Assembly: GCA_040756995.1 (NCBI GenBank)
Contig: JBFLYK010000013.1
Coordinates: forward strand, 62,001 to 126,000
Length of the DNA stretch: 64,000 bases
Direction of reading: 5' to 3'
Source of the DNA: BP-133 sp040756995
GTDB taxonomy: Bacteria; Actinomycetota; Acidimicrobiia; IMCC26256; BP-133
In this document: positions 22,864-29,981 of the stretch, piece by piece
Numbering within the stretch: position 1 is the stretch's first letter
Layout of the letters: each line of letters opens with the position of its first letter
Made by a program: the position numbers and the translations under genes
Notes under the pieces: model-generated
Database searches by the model: none
Told to the model about the DNA's origin: nothing
The model's input: the letters and a program-made list of their open reading frames with translations, nothing else

Positions 22864-23146
22864 AGTTACCGGTGTTACCGGTTTGCATATTCCCCCCATA
22901 GAAAATCTCTTCGTACCAGAGGAACTTCCCAACCGGTAACACCGGTAACTCTGGGGGGAGTTACCGTAGTTACCGTTTCTCATATTCCTTTTCTATAGAG
23001 CGATTTTTCCGTACCAGAGGAACATTACAATCGGTAACTACGGTAACTCTGACGGGGAGTTGCGCTAGTTGCGGTTCTGTAGTTTGTTTTACTATTAAGC
23101 ATTTCTCCGTACCCAGCGAACTTCAAAAGCGCAACTACCGCAACTC
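22863..23146. repeat. Three tandem stem-loops with covarying arms
   Basis: Unit 1: arms 22863-22883 and 22931-22951, 21 bp perfect. Unit 2: arms 22958-22975 and 23032-23049, 18 bp perfect. Unit 3: arms 23057-23073 and 23130-23146, 16 of 17 pairs. Left arms start GAGTTACCGGTG, GAGTTACCGTAG and GAGTTGCGCTAG; each right arm carries the matching changes. Loops of 47-56 bases differ except for a shared CGTACCAGAGGAAC near the right arm (CGTACCCAGCGAAC in unit 3). Each arm is itself a near-direct repeat of GTTACCG/GTTGCG. Structure is conserved while sequence is not. Confidence 0.8.
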
Positions 23147-23264
23147 CCGCTATTACAGAATGCGTTTATGATAAAATGGAATAGTTGGGTGGGTGAGCGC
23201 CCGGGGCTGGTGAACTTTCTTCCTTTCATAGCCAGCCCTGGGGCGCTGTTCCCCATCTAGTTTT

Positions 23265-23285
23265 CGGCAAATTTGCCGGTAAGTC
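23265..23285. repeat. 21-bp palindrome-containing repeat, copy 2 (rightward leader)
   Basis: Exact copy of 21998-22018, here in the leader of the first rightward gene, 13 bp before its TTG codon. The CGGCAAATTTGCCG palindrome suggests an operator. Confidence 0.65.
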
Positions 23286-23298
23286 CCACCCCCAGGTT

Positions 23299-23544
23299 TT
23301 GAGGTCCGCACCCTTGCAATTCCCTGTCGCTCTCTCGGCCTATGGGCCGTCCGCTATTGAGTCCCTGATTACCTCCCTAAGGTCAGTAGACGCAGACAGC
23401 TACTACCAGTGGTCTGAGGGCGGGGAACTCACTGAGCTAATCAAGTCCCTTCAGCACCTCCACACGGCCCTCTGCCACAAGGGATCAGGGCGCCGGTGGT
23501 ACATCAATCAGCAGGGCCAACTCACCTGGGGTGACCATGTTTAA
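23299..23544 (+). CDS. Small phage protein of unknown function
   Basis: An 81-residue soluble protein (FPVALSAYGPSAIESLITSL, WSEGGELTELIKSLQHLHTALC, GRRWYINQQGQLTWGDHV). There is no ATG; TTG at 23299 is the first start and TTG at 23314 is an alternative. Its end overlaps the HNH gene start, as expected for the first gene of the rightward operon. No family recognised. Confidence 0.5.
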   Translation: MRSAPLQFPVALSAYGPSAIESLITSLRSVDADSYYQWSEGGELTELIKSLQHLHTALCHKGSGRRWYINQQGQLTWGDHV

Positions 23545-23842
23545 GAAGCCCTGCCTTACGCCTAACTGTCCTGGCCTCTCGCACAACGAGGGCCTGTGCG
23601 AATACCACTACAAGGCTAAGCACCAGGCCCGCAACCAGGACCCTGCACGTGGGGCGTACAACAACCCCACGTACCGCAAGTGGAGAGCCGCCCTTCTGGC
23701 TAACGGAGTCTGTGCGATGTGCGGGAGTAGGCAAGACCTCACCGTGGATCACATCCTGCCGCTTAGCCAGGGTGGCTCCAATGCCATCTACAACCTGCAG
23801 GTGCTGTGCCGCCCCTGTAACAGCAGCAAGGGCGCACGGTAG
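23537..23842 (+). CDS. Phage HNH endonuclease
   Basis: A 101-residue HNH nuclease with an N-terminal Cys/His zinc motif (CLTPNCPGL, CEYHYKAKH), then the HNH core: CAMCGSRQDLTVDHILPLSQGG, then NLQVLCRPCNSSKG. Phage HNH proteins next to terminases help the terminase cut DNA during packaging. It overlaps the preceding gene; ATG at 23537 is preferred over GTG at 23531. The Asp-His-Ile and Asn ligands are present, so it should be active. Confidence 0.82.
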   Translation: MFKKPCLTPNCPGLSHNEGLCEYHYKAKHQARNQDPARGAYNNPTYRKWRAALLANGVCAMCGSRQDLTVDHILPLSQGGSNAIYNLQVLCRPCNSSKGAR

Positions 23843-23937
23843 GGACACGGAAAAGTTCAAAAACCTACCGTCCAACACCCGCCGCCCCTCGGAAAATTTC
23901 ACACGGTGAAATTCCCATTTTCAGAAAAGGTCCGATT

Positions 23938-24096
23938 TTGAATTTGCAAGACATGCTGGCCCGCAACCGGAAGCGCAACCAGGCGCATAAGCGGGCCATG
24001 AAGCAAGCCCAGCGGGAAGCTAGCTGGGGCCGCATCTCAGAGGACAAGGTGCCTGGCCGTATCAAGTCCCTGACCAGGCGATACCTGAGTAAGTGA
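23938..24096 (+). CDS. Short basic phage protein
   Basis: A 52-residue, highly basic, helical protein (RNRKRNQAHKRAMKQAQREA, RIKSLTRRYLSK). TTG at 23938 is preceded by AAAAGG; the first ATG (23953) lies five codons further in. Its stop TGA overlaps the ATG of the small terminase gene (TGATG). Possibly a nucleic-acid-binding packaging accessory; no family recognised. Confidence 0.45.
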   Translation: MNLQDMLARNRKRNQAHKRAMKQAQREASWGRISEDKVPGRIKSLTRRYLSK

Positions 24097-24320
24097 TGAC
24101 ACCCGAAGACCGCAGACAACTTCTTATCGCAGAGATTGAAGACCTCACCGCTGCCGTGGAGCACCTGGGTCTGTGGGTCAAGGGATCACAGGGGCAGGAC
24201 ATTCTGAACCCGGCTCTTGCTGCGAGGCGTGCAGCGCTGGAGGCCCTGCGCAAGCTTGAAGCTGGCATGACACTGGACGAGGGCCCTGACGCCCTTGCAG
24301 CGTTCCTTGAGGGAGCGTAA
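24096..24320 (+). CDS. Small terminase subunit-like protein (P27-type)
   Basis: A 74-residue protein (MTPEDRRQLLIAEIEDLTAA, LWVKGSQGQDILNPALAARR, LRKLEAGMTLDEG) matching the C-terminal part of P27-family small terminases, in particular the GxxNPxxxxxxxAxxxLRKL pattern. Small subunits normally recognise packaging sites and also carry an N-terminal HTH, which is absent here, so it is short for the family. Overlaps both neighbours. Assignment rests on pattern and position before the large subunit. Confidence 0.6.
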   Translation: MTPEDRRQLLIAEIEDLTAAVEHLGLWVKGSQGQDILNPALAARRAALEALRKLEAGMTLDEGPDALAAFLEGA

Positions 24321-25791
24321 CGGCCAGCGCCTGGTGGACTTCGCTGAGCGCTTCTGCAGGCAGACACGAGGCTCACAGGCAGGCACCCTCTACACGCTGC
24401 GTGACTGGCAGAAGCGTCTGCTCGTGGACCTCGCTGAGAGCGGCGCACGGCGTGCGTATATCCAGATGCCCCGCAAGAACGGCAAGTCAATGCTCGGGGC
24501 TGTGCTCGCACTCCACGGCCTCTTCGTGGATGGGGAGCAGGGCGCAGAGGTCTACAGCGTTGCGGGCTCCAGGGACCAGGCCCGCCTGGTCTTTGACGAG
24601 GCCTGCCGCATGGTGCAGCTAGACCCCTTCCTCAGCAAGCACCTCACGGTGCAGCGCTACCAGATCCTGCACAAGCCCAGTGGCTCTAAGTACCGGGTGC
24701 TGGCAGCGGAGGCCGGTACCGCTGAAGGACTGAACCCTCACCTCGTGGTCTTTGATGAGGTCCACGTGTTGGGCTCTGACAGGCGTCTCTGGGATGTTAT
24801 GAATCTCGGCTCTGGCGCCCGGGAACACCCGCTGGTGCTGGGGATCACCACGCCTGGCGTGCGCTACGGCACAGACGGGCGTGACAGCCTTGCGTGGACA
24901 CTCTGGGATTACAGCCGCCGCATTGAGAGTGGCGAGGTCTCGGACCCCACGTTCTTCTCCCGAATCTGGGAGGCCCCCGAAGGTTCCGGGCTCTGGGATG
25001 TTGACGCCTGGGAGCGAGCCAACCCGGGCCTCGGGGACTTCCTCTCCGTTGAGGACATGGAGGCTGCAGCGCTTACCACGCCTGAGAATGAGTTCAGGAC
25101 TAAGCGCATGGGCCAGTGGGTCAACGCACAGGCTGCGTGGCTCCCGTACGGAAGCTGGGAGGCGTGCGCTGAGCTTAGTCAGAATTCTGACGGAGCTTCC
25201 GTAGTCCTCGGCTTTGACGGCAGCTTCAGTGGTGACGGCACGGCGCTCGTGGCAGCGACGATTGAGCCGAACCCCAGGGTGACGCTCGTGGGCCTCTGGG
25301 AGCGTGACCCTCAAGCGCCTGCCTCGTGGCGTGTGGACCACGCTGAGGTAGAGGCAGCGGTCCTGGGCGCCCTGCAGCGCTATGACGTGAGGGAGCTTGT
25401 CTGCGACCCTCACCTCTGGCAGCGAGACATGGAGGCGTGGGCACAGCAGGGCGTTCCCGTAGTGGAGTTCCCGCAGACCCCCTCCCGCATGGTCCCTGCA
25501 ACGCAGCGCTTCTATGAGGCCGTGACCACCGGCACGATGCGCCATGACGGCAACCCCTCTCTCGCACGGCATCTGGGCAACGCAGTAATCCGCCCCAACG
25601 GCCAGATAGCCAAGGAACACAAAGACTCTGGGCGGAAGATCGACGCAGCGGTTGCGGCGGTCATGGCTTACGACAGGGCCGCAACGCTGGAGCGAGCAGA
25701 ACCGTGGGCTGGCTCAGTTCACGCTGCGCCCCTGGACCACCCGCCTGGAGCAGCGCCTTTCAATGCTGCTGCCTCAGCCCCGCATCTGTGA
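24295..25791 (+). CDS. terL: Terminase large subunit with altered C-terminus
   Basis: A 498-residue DNA-packaging motor. The ATPase domain has the Walker-A-like PRKNGKS near residue 60 and Walker B LVVFDEVHVL near residue 152. The nuclease domain has VVLGFDGSFSGDGTALV, ELVCDPHLWQRDM and KIDAAVAAVMAYDRA. TTG at 24295 overlaps the small subunit by 26 bp. After AYDRAATLE (about 25690) the frame runs into the remains of the portal gene read out of frame, adding about 30 foreign residues (WAGSVHAAPLDHPPGAAPF). This shows a deletion fused the two genes. All catalytic parts remain. Confidence 0.85.
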   Translation: MQRSLRERNGQRLVDFAERFCRQTRGSQAGTLYTLRDWQKRLLVDLAESGARRAYIQMPRKNGKSMLGAVLALHGLFVDGEQGAEVYSVAGSRDQARLVFDEACRMVQLDPFLSKHLTVQRYQILHKPSGSKYRVLAAEAGTAEGLNPHLVVFDEVHVLGSDRRLWDVMNLGSGAREHPLVLGITTPGVRYGTDGRDSLAWTLWDYSRRIESGEVSDPTFFSRIWEAPEGSGLWDVDAWERANPGLGDFLSVEDMEAAALTTPENEFRTKRMGQWVNAQAAWLPYGSWEACAELSQNSDGASVVLGFDGSFSGDGTALVAATIEPNPRVTLVGLWERDPQAPASWRVDHAEVEAAVLGALQRYDVRELVCDPHLWQRDMEAWAQQGVPVVEFPQTPSRMVPATQRFYEAVTTGTMRHDGNPSLARHLGNAVIRPNGQIAKEHKDSGRKIDAAVAAVMAYDRAATLERAEPWAGSVHAAPLDHPPGAAPFNAAASAPHL

Positions 25792-25966
25792 GTTCGACTA
25801 CTCCGGACTCCTGCAGGCCACTCCCAAGGAAGAACTGGAGATGCTGGCCCTGCAACTGGACAAGGGCATCCTGACCCTTGACGAGGTTCGCCGTATCAGG
25901 AACCTTCCCCCGCTTCCGACCTCTGCCGCAGATGCGGCAGACCCCTCTGAGGACACCGCTGAGTGA
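25690..25966 (+). pseudogene. 3' remnant of a HK97-type portal gene
   Basis: In the +2-relative frame the segment EQNRGLAQFTLRPWTTRLEQ ... LLPQPRICEFDYSGLLQATP ... KGILTLDEVRRIRNLPPLP is the conserved C-terminal end of HK97-family portal proteins (normally about 400 residues). About 300 N-terminal residues are absent: the sequence immediately upstream is the end of the terminase gene. Its stop overlaps the protease start, as in an intact head operon. Without a portal the phage cannot package or build a neck, so the prophage is probably defective unless this is an assembly collapse. Confidence 0.75.
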
Positions 25967-26517
25967 ACCGCTTCCTGATTGAGTACCGCTCGGAGGTCCG
26001 TGGCAACACCCTCGCTGGGTACGCCGCAACCTTCGACACCGTTGCCGACCTCGGGCCTAAGGGCTACGAGCGCCTGGCACCTACCGCTTTCGACGCAGCG
26101 CTGCGTTCGGGTGAGGACGTGAAGGCGTTCCTGCACCACGATCCCAGCAAGCTGCTCGGCTCCGTTCAGGCGGGGAACCTCCGCCTGGACGTGGATGACG
26201 TTGGGCTCCGGTTTGAACTGGACCTGCCTGACGTGTCCTACGCCCATGACGCCAGGGAACTGGTCCGTGCGGGCGTGCTCAACTCCATGTCCTTTGGCTT
26301 CATGCCTGGCAAGGACGAATGGAGTACCGCTCCTGACGGGCGCCAGCTTCGGACGCACACGTCCGTTGCACGCCTGCTGGAGATTTCCCCTGTCAGCATC
26401 CCCGCATATGACAACACGTCACTGACCCTGCGGGCCTACAACTTTGACCACAAACCCGGGCTCCCTGTTCGGCTCATCAAAGCCAAGGCCCGCCTACTGA
26501 CACTTGGAGACAAGTAA
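25963..26517 (+). CDS. HK97-type prohead maturation protease
   Basis: A 184-residue serine protease of the U35/S78 prohead family. Visible features: GYAATFDTVADLG, FLHHDPSKLLGSVQAGNLRL (catalytic-site His region), RAGVLNSMSFGFMPGKDEW (catalytic Ser region) and LLEISPVSIPAYDNTS. It cleaves the scaffold part of the major capsid protein inside the prohead. GTG at 25963 overlaps the portal remnant stop (GTGA). Confidence 0.85.
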   Translation: MNRFLIEYRSEVRGNTLAGYAATFDTVADLGPKGYERLAPTAFDAALRSGEDVKAFLHHDPSKLLGSVQAGNLRLDVDDVGLRFELDLPDVSYAHDARELVRAGVLNSMSFGFMPGKDEWSTAPDGRQLRTHTSVARLLEISPVSIPAYDNTSLTLRAYNFDHKPGLPVRLIKAKARLLTLGDK

Positions 26518-26522
26518 CAACC

Positions 26523-27710
26523 ATGACGCTTGAAGACCTGACCGCTGCCCTGCGTGAACTGCTTGCCAGCATTGACGCTGAGGGCCGTGACATGACCGAT
26601 GAGGAAGCGGAGCGTGCCGCTGACCTCACCAGCAAGATTGAGGCTGCGCAGGCCAAGGCGGAAATCCGCTCGAAGGCTGCCGGTCTCGTGACCGTTACCA
26701 ACAAGGTGGTTCCCGTGAGCTTCGCTGCTCCCAAGTCTGACGACACGCTGGAGCGTGCGTTTGAGCACTACATGCGTACCGGCCAGGCCAACTCCGACCT
26801 CGTTGAGCTTCGTGCTCAGGGCAAGGGCACGGACTCGGCTGGTGGGTACCTCGTTCCCCCGGGCTTCCGGCAGAAGCTGGTTGAGCGCCTGAAGGCGTTC
26901 GGCGGCATCGCTGCTGAGGCTGAGGAAATCCGTACCGACAACGGTGAGACCGTTGAGTACCCGACCGTTGACGACACCGCCAACTCGGGCGAGATCGTTG
27001 CGGAGCACGGCACCTTCGCTGCTGGCGCTGACGTGACCTTCGGTACCAAGAGCCTCCCGACCTACAAGTACATGGCTGGTGGCGCTAGCAACCTGCCCAT
27101 CAAGGTCTCGGTTGAGCTTCTGCAGGACTCGGCCTTCGACGTGGAGTCCTTCCTGGTCAAGGCTCTCGCTACCCGCATCCACCGGGCGCAGTCCGCTCAC
27201 TGGGCCACCGGTACCGGCACGGGCCAGCCTGAGGGTCTGTTCGTGGGTGGGTCCTCGGGCCTGACCCTGGCGAGCGCCAGCACCGTTACGCATGACGAGC
27301 TGGTCAGCATCGTTCACAACGTTGACCCTGAGTACCGCAACCTCGGCAACTGCAAGTGGGTCATGAACGACGCCACGCTTGAGGTCATCCGCAAGCTCAA
27401 GGACTCGGACGGTCGGCCGCTCTACTGGAACGGCAGCAACGACATGGGCAGCGAGCTTAAGGGCACCCTGCTCGGCTACCCGGTTGTTATCGACCAGGGC
27501 GCTCCGACCTTCGCTGTCAACGCTGAGGTTCTCGCCTTCGGTGACATTCGTGAGGGCTACGTCATCCGGCGTGTCAACGACATTCAGATCGTTGTGCTGA
27601 ACGAGCTTTACGCTCCCAACGGCCAGGTGGGCTTCATGGCCTGGACCCGTGCGGGTGGGCACGTTCAGAACGCCAACGCCTTCACGCTCGCTTCGGCTGC
27701 TGCTGCGTAG
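26523..27710 (+). CDS. Major capsid protein, HK97 fold
   Basis: A 395-residue HK97-type capsid protein. The N-terminal 60-100 residues are the helical, charged delta/scaffold domain (LEDLTAALRELLASIDAEGR, EEAERAADLTSKIEAAQAKA). The shell domain starts around GGYLVPPGFRQKLVERLKAF and continues with the E-loop region, RIHRAQSAHWATGTGTGQPEG and the P-domain core (KWVMNDATLEVIRKLKDSDG, LLGYPVVIDQ, AFGDIREGYVIRR). The upstream protease should remove the delta domain. Codon use is less GC-rich than host genes. Confidence 0.9.
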   Translation: MTLEDLTAALRELLASIDAEGRDMTDEEAERAADLTSKIEAAQAKAEIRSKAAGLVTVTNKVVPVSFAAPKSDDTLERAFEHYMRTGQANSDLVELRAQGKGTDSAGGYLVPPGFRQKLVERLKAFGGIAAEAEEIRTDNGETVEYPTVDDTANSGEIVAEHGTFAAGADVTFGTKSLPTYKYMAGGASNLPIKVSVELLQDSAFDVESFLVKALATRIHRAQSAHWATGTGTGQPEGLFVGGSSGLTLASASTVTHDELVSIVHNVDPEYRNLGNCKWVMNDATLEVIRKLKDSDGRPLYWNGSNDMGSELKGTLLGYPVVIDQGAPTFAVNAEVLAFGDIREGYVIRRVNDIQIVVLNELYAPNGQVGFMAWTRAGGHVQNANAFTLASAAAA

Positions 27711-27736
27711 TCCGTAGCACTGACTGAGGCTAACTA

Positions 27737-27934
27737 ATGGAGACCGTTGCCGCTGCCGCTATCACGGCCATCGTGCCCCTCGTGGGTGCGATGTGGCGTG
27801 ACATGCGGCGGCGGACCAACGGCGTAGGTCCGCTTGGCACAGAACTCAAGGAAGTCCACCAGAAGCTGGACACGCTGAAGGACTGGACTGTCTGGCATGA
27901 CCTGCGCCACAGAGCAGAGAACACGGAGAACTAA
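27737..27934 (+). CDS. Small membrane protein between capsid and connector (holin-like?)
   Basis: A 65-residue protein with one hydrophobic helix (METVAAAAITAIVPLVGAMW), a basic segment (RDMRRRTNG), and a coiled-coil-like tail (LGTELKEVHQKLDTLKDWTV). One-helix phage proteins like this can be holins or spanin-like factors, but its place inside the head operon is unusual for lysis genes. The stop overlaps the next start. Function not assigned. Confidence 0.45.
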   Translation: METVAAAAITAIVPLVGAMWRDMRRRTNGVGPLGTELKEVHQKLDTLKDWTVWHDLRHRAENTEN

Positions 27935-28569
27935 TGGCCTGGGCGCCTGACTACTGCACAACTACAGAACTCAAGAGCCTTCTCCGTATCTCGGACGCTG
28001 CCGATGACACGGAGCTTGGTTACGCAATCACCGCTGCGTCTAGGGCCGTGGACCTCGCCACGAACCGTCAGTTCGGTCTGACGGGCTCTGCCGTGGACCG
28101 GTACTACGCCTGGGACGGCACGGAGGTTGGCGGGCGTCAGGCCCTGGAGATTGATGACCTGCAGACCCTGACGGGCCTGACGGTCGTTGTGGACCTGGAC
28201 AACGATGGGGTCTACGAGGAAACCCTGGTGAACGGTACGGACTTTGACCTGTACCCGTTCAACGCTGCTGCGGAGGGCAAGCCCTACACGCACCTCGTTA
28301 TGAGGACGTGGACCACGAGCGGCACCGTGTTCCTCCCCACCACGCCGCTGTCCGTGAAGGTCACGGCCAACTGGGGCTGGAGCACCGTTCCCACGGTGGT
28401 CAAGCAGGCAACGCTGCTGCAGGCCTCTCGGTTCTTCGCACGGCGTAACAGCCCGTACGGCATTGCCGGAAGCCCTGAGCTTGGCAATGAGATGCGGCTG
28501 CTGGAGCGCCTGGACCCTGACGTGGCAATCATGCTGCGCACGGTCAAGCGGCACTGGGCGGCTGCGTAA
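27934..28569 (+). CDS. Head-tail connector (gp6-like adaptor)
   Basis: A 211-residue protein with the adaptor pattern: TELKSLLRISDAADDTELGYAITAASRAVDLATNRQF, followed by an inserted beta-rich domain and a C-terminal helix pair (VVKQATLLQASRFFARRNSPYG, MRLLERLDPDVAIML). HK97 gp6-type adaptors form a dodecameric ring below the portal. ATG at 27934 overlaps the preceding stop. A portal is needed for its function, yet the portal gene here is truncated. Confidence 0.8.
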   Translation: MAWAPDYCTTTELKSLLRISDAADDTELGYAITAASRAVDLATNRQFGLTGSAVDRYYAWDGTEVGGRQALEIDDLQTLTGLTVVVDLDNDGVYEETLVNGTDFDLYPFNAAAEGKPYTHLVMRTWTTSGTVFLPTTPLSVKVTANWGWSTVPTVVKQATLLQASRFFARRNSPYGIAGSPELGNEMRLLERLDPDVAIMLRTVKRHWAAA

Positions 28570-28976
28570 TGGCCCTCAACGCTTCAGCCGTCATGGACGG
28601 CATTGGCGTGCGCCTGCAGACCATCACCGGCCTTCGGGTGTTCGACTTCCCCCCGGACTCGCTGCAGCCCCCTGCTGCAATCGTGAGCTACCCGGAAATC
28701 AGTTACGACAGCACGCTGGGCAGGGGCGTTGACCGTATGACGGTCCCTGTCTACGTGTACGTAGGCCGTGTCTCTGACAGGGCCTCTCGGGACGCTCTCA
28801 CGGCCTACATGGCTGGGACGGGCGCCCAATCAATCAAGACTGCCGTTGAGGGTGACAAGACCCTGGGCGGCGCCGCTCAGTCCGTGCGTGTCATGTCTGC
28901 CACGCCGGTTGACGGCAGCGAGGTTGCTGGACAGCCGTTCGTTGCCGTTCGCTTCGATATCGACGTTGTGGGCTAA
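28569..28976 (+). CDS. Tail terminator/completion protein
   Basis: A 135-residue protein of the size and position of siphovirus tail-terminator proteins: NASAVMDGIGVRLQTITGLRV, FPPDSLQPPAAIVSYPEISYD, TVPVYVYVGRVSDRASRDAL, and a final beta strand FVAVRFDIDVVG. These form a hexameric ring that caps the tail tube. Start overlaps the connector stop by one base (TAATG). Assignment by pattern and gene order. Confidence 0.7.
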   Translation: MALNASAVMDGIGVRLQTITGLRVFDFPPDSLQPPAAIVSYPEISYDSTLGRGVDRMTVPVYVYVGRVSDRASRDALTAYMAGTGAQSIKTAVEGDKTLGGAAQSVRVMSATPVDGSEVAGQPFVAVRFDIDVVG

Positions 28977-28996
28977 GGCCCAGAAGGACACAGACA

Positions 28997-29425
28997 ATGG
29001 CTAACACACACGGTAAGGATGCTGTCTTCAAGATTGAGGACGCCACCGGTACCACGCTGCGGGATATCACTCCCCACCTGAACAGCATCGAGGTCTCCCA
29101 GGAGAACGAGCTTGCTGACACCACCACGATGGGCTCTGAGGGCCGCACCTGGAAGCAGGGGCTGACCAACGGCACTATCAACCTCCAGGGCCTGTGGGAT
29201 GACACGGCTGACACTGGATCGCAGACCGTTCTGCAGAGCCTGGTTGGCATCTCCACCACGGTCGGCTTTGAGTACGGCCCTGAGGGCAGCACCACCGGAA
29301 TGGTGAAGCTCTCGGGTGAGTGCGTGCTGGAGTCCTACACGGAGAGCGCCCCTGTGGGGGACATGGTGTCCTTCCAGGCCACGCTCCGTATCTCGGGCTC
29401 TGTCACTGCTGGCACCTGGGTCTAA
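28997..29425 (+). CDS. Major tail tube protein
   Basis: A 142-residue protein with the tail-tube beta barrel pattern: GKDAVFKIEDATGTTLRDIT, ELADTTTMGSEGRTWKQGLT, TINLQGLWDDTADT, and VSFQATLRISGSVTAGTWV. The ADTTTMGSEGRT segment is typical of phage tail tube subunits. It stacks in hexameric rings along the tape measure. Short leader with AGAAGGACA before ATG 28997. Position between terminator and chaperone genes fits. Confidence 0.82.
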   Translation: MANTHGKDAVFKIEDATGTTLRDITPHLNSIEVSQENELADTTTMGSEGRTWKQGLTNGTINLQGLWDDTADTGSQTVLQSLVGISTTVGFEYGPEGSTTGMVKLSGECVLESYTESAPVGDMVSFQATLRISGSVTAGTWV

Positions 29426-29509
29426 TCCACGTATCAATACACCAGGGGCGCTGCTAACGAGGCTTAGAACGCCGTACAGCGCCCCACATAACCAAGCGAG
29501 GTCCGCTAA

Positions 29510-29782
29510 ATGTCGCTTCCCGTTGTTCCCATGCCCACAGAGACGGTCAAGGTTGGCGATGCCGACGTGACCGTCCGTGGGCTTACTGTTTCCGAAGTCC
29601 GCAAGGTCCACGCCGCTGGGGAAACCAACGGTGACGCCCTGGCCGTGAGCTACGGCGTTGGCTGCACCGTTGACGAGGCCCAGGCGTGGCTGGACTCCAC
29701 CCCTGCCGACGTGGCTACCGCTGTTATGACGGCAATCATGCGCCTGTCTGGCCTGCTTGAAGGGGCCGCCAGCAAAAGCTGA
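29510..29782 (+). CDS. Tail assembly chaperone, upstream frame
   Basis: A 90-residue protein (MSLPVVPMPTETVKVGDADV, TVRGLTVSEVRKVHAAGETN, DEAQAWLDSTPADVATAVMT) of the G-protein type that keeps the tape measure soluble during tail assembly. In siphoviruses the next frame is joined by programmed frameshifting. Here the run AGC AAA AGC TGA near the end (29771-29782) would allow tRNA-Lys to slip forward from AAA to AAA, entering the frame of the next ORF just before the stop. See the separate site entry. Confidence 0.7.
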   Translation: MSLPVVPMPTETVKVGDADVTVRGLTVSEVRKVHAAGETNGDALAVSYGVGCTVDEAQAWLDSTPADVATAVMTAIMRLSGLLEGAASKS

Positions 29783-29981
29783 GGCAGGCGCCATGAAGGC
29801 GTTCCACGGCAAGCCTTCTGACTTCCCCCTAGCTGACTACCAGCTAGCGGAGAAGCTGGGCCAGACCCCCGAGGTCATCCGGCAGCTACCGCACCAGGAC
29901 TACGTGAACCTGGTGGCCTACTTCAACGTCAAGCAAGTCCTGCACAACATGCGGGCAGAGCACGCAAGCAAGCAGAGGTAA
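29757..29981 (+). CDS. Tail assembly chaperone, downstream frame
   Basis: Open frame of 74 residues from TTG 29757, or 62 from ATG 29793 (MKAFHGKPSDFPLADYQLAE). It contains GQTPEVIRQLPHQDYVNLVAYF, a pattern found in the frameshifted T part of tail chaperones, and a basic C-terminus. It overlaps the end of the upstream chaperone frame and its stop overlaps the next gene start. Most likely made as a fusion with the upstream protein, at low level. Confidence 0.6.
   Translation: MKGPPAKAEAGAMKAFHGKPSDFPLADYQLAEKLGQTPEVIRQLPHQDYVNLVAYFNVKQVLHNMRAEHASKQR
29771..29782 (+). promoter_or_regulatory. Candidate +1 (or -2) translational frameshift site
   Basis: Sequence AGCAAAAGCTGA. Zero-frame codons AGC-AAA-AGC-TGA; a +1 slip on AAAA gives AAA-GCT-GAG and continues into the downstream ORF (to 29981). 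The common -1 X-XXY-YYZ signal would lead to the wrong frame. The downstream ORF also has an internal ATG (29793), so independent initiation cannot be excluded. Confidence 0.45.

Larger units (their letters stand above)
22269..23298. other. Prophage control region / candidate replication origin
   Basis: About 1 kb between divergent phage gene sets with no convincing gene, lower G+C than the rest and a dense set of palindromes and repeats (annotated separately). On the minus strand TTTACC, 17 bp, GATAAA (about 22320-22345) could be the leftward promoter; on the plus strand TATGATAAAAT (23167-23177) could be a rightward -10. Small open frames here run through the palindromes and lack start signals. 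The adjacent RepA-like ATPase makes an origin plausible. Confidence 0.55.

Noticed and set aside
22596..22983. Short open frames in the prophage palindrome region
   Set aside because: They run through inverted repeats, lack ribosome-binding sites and have no protein-like pattern.
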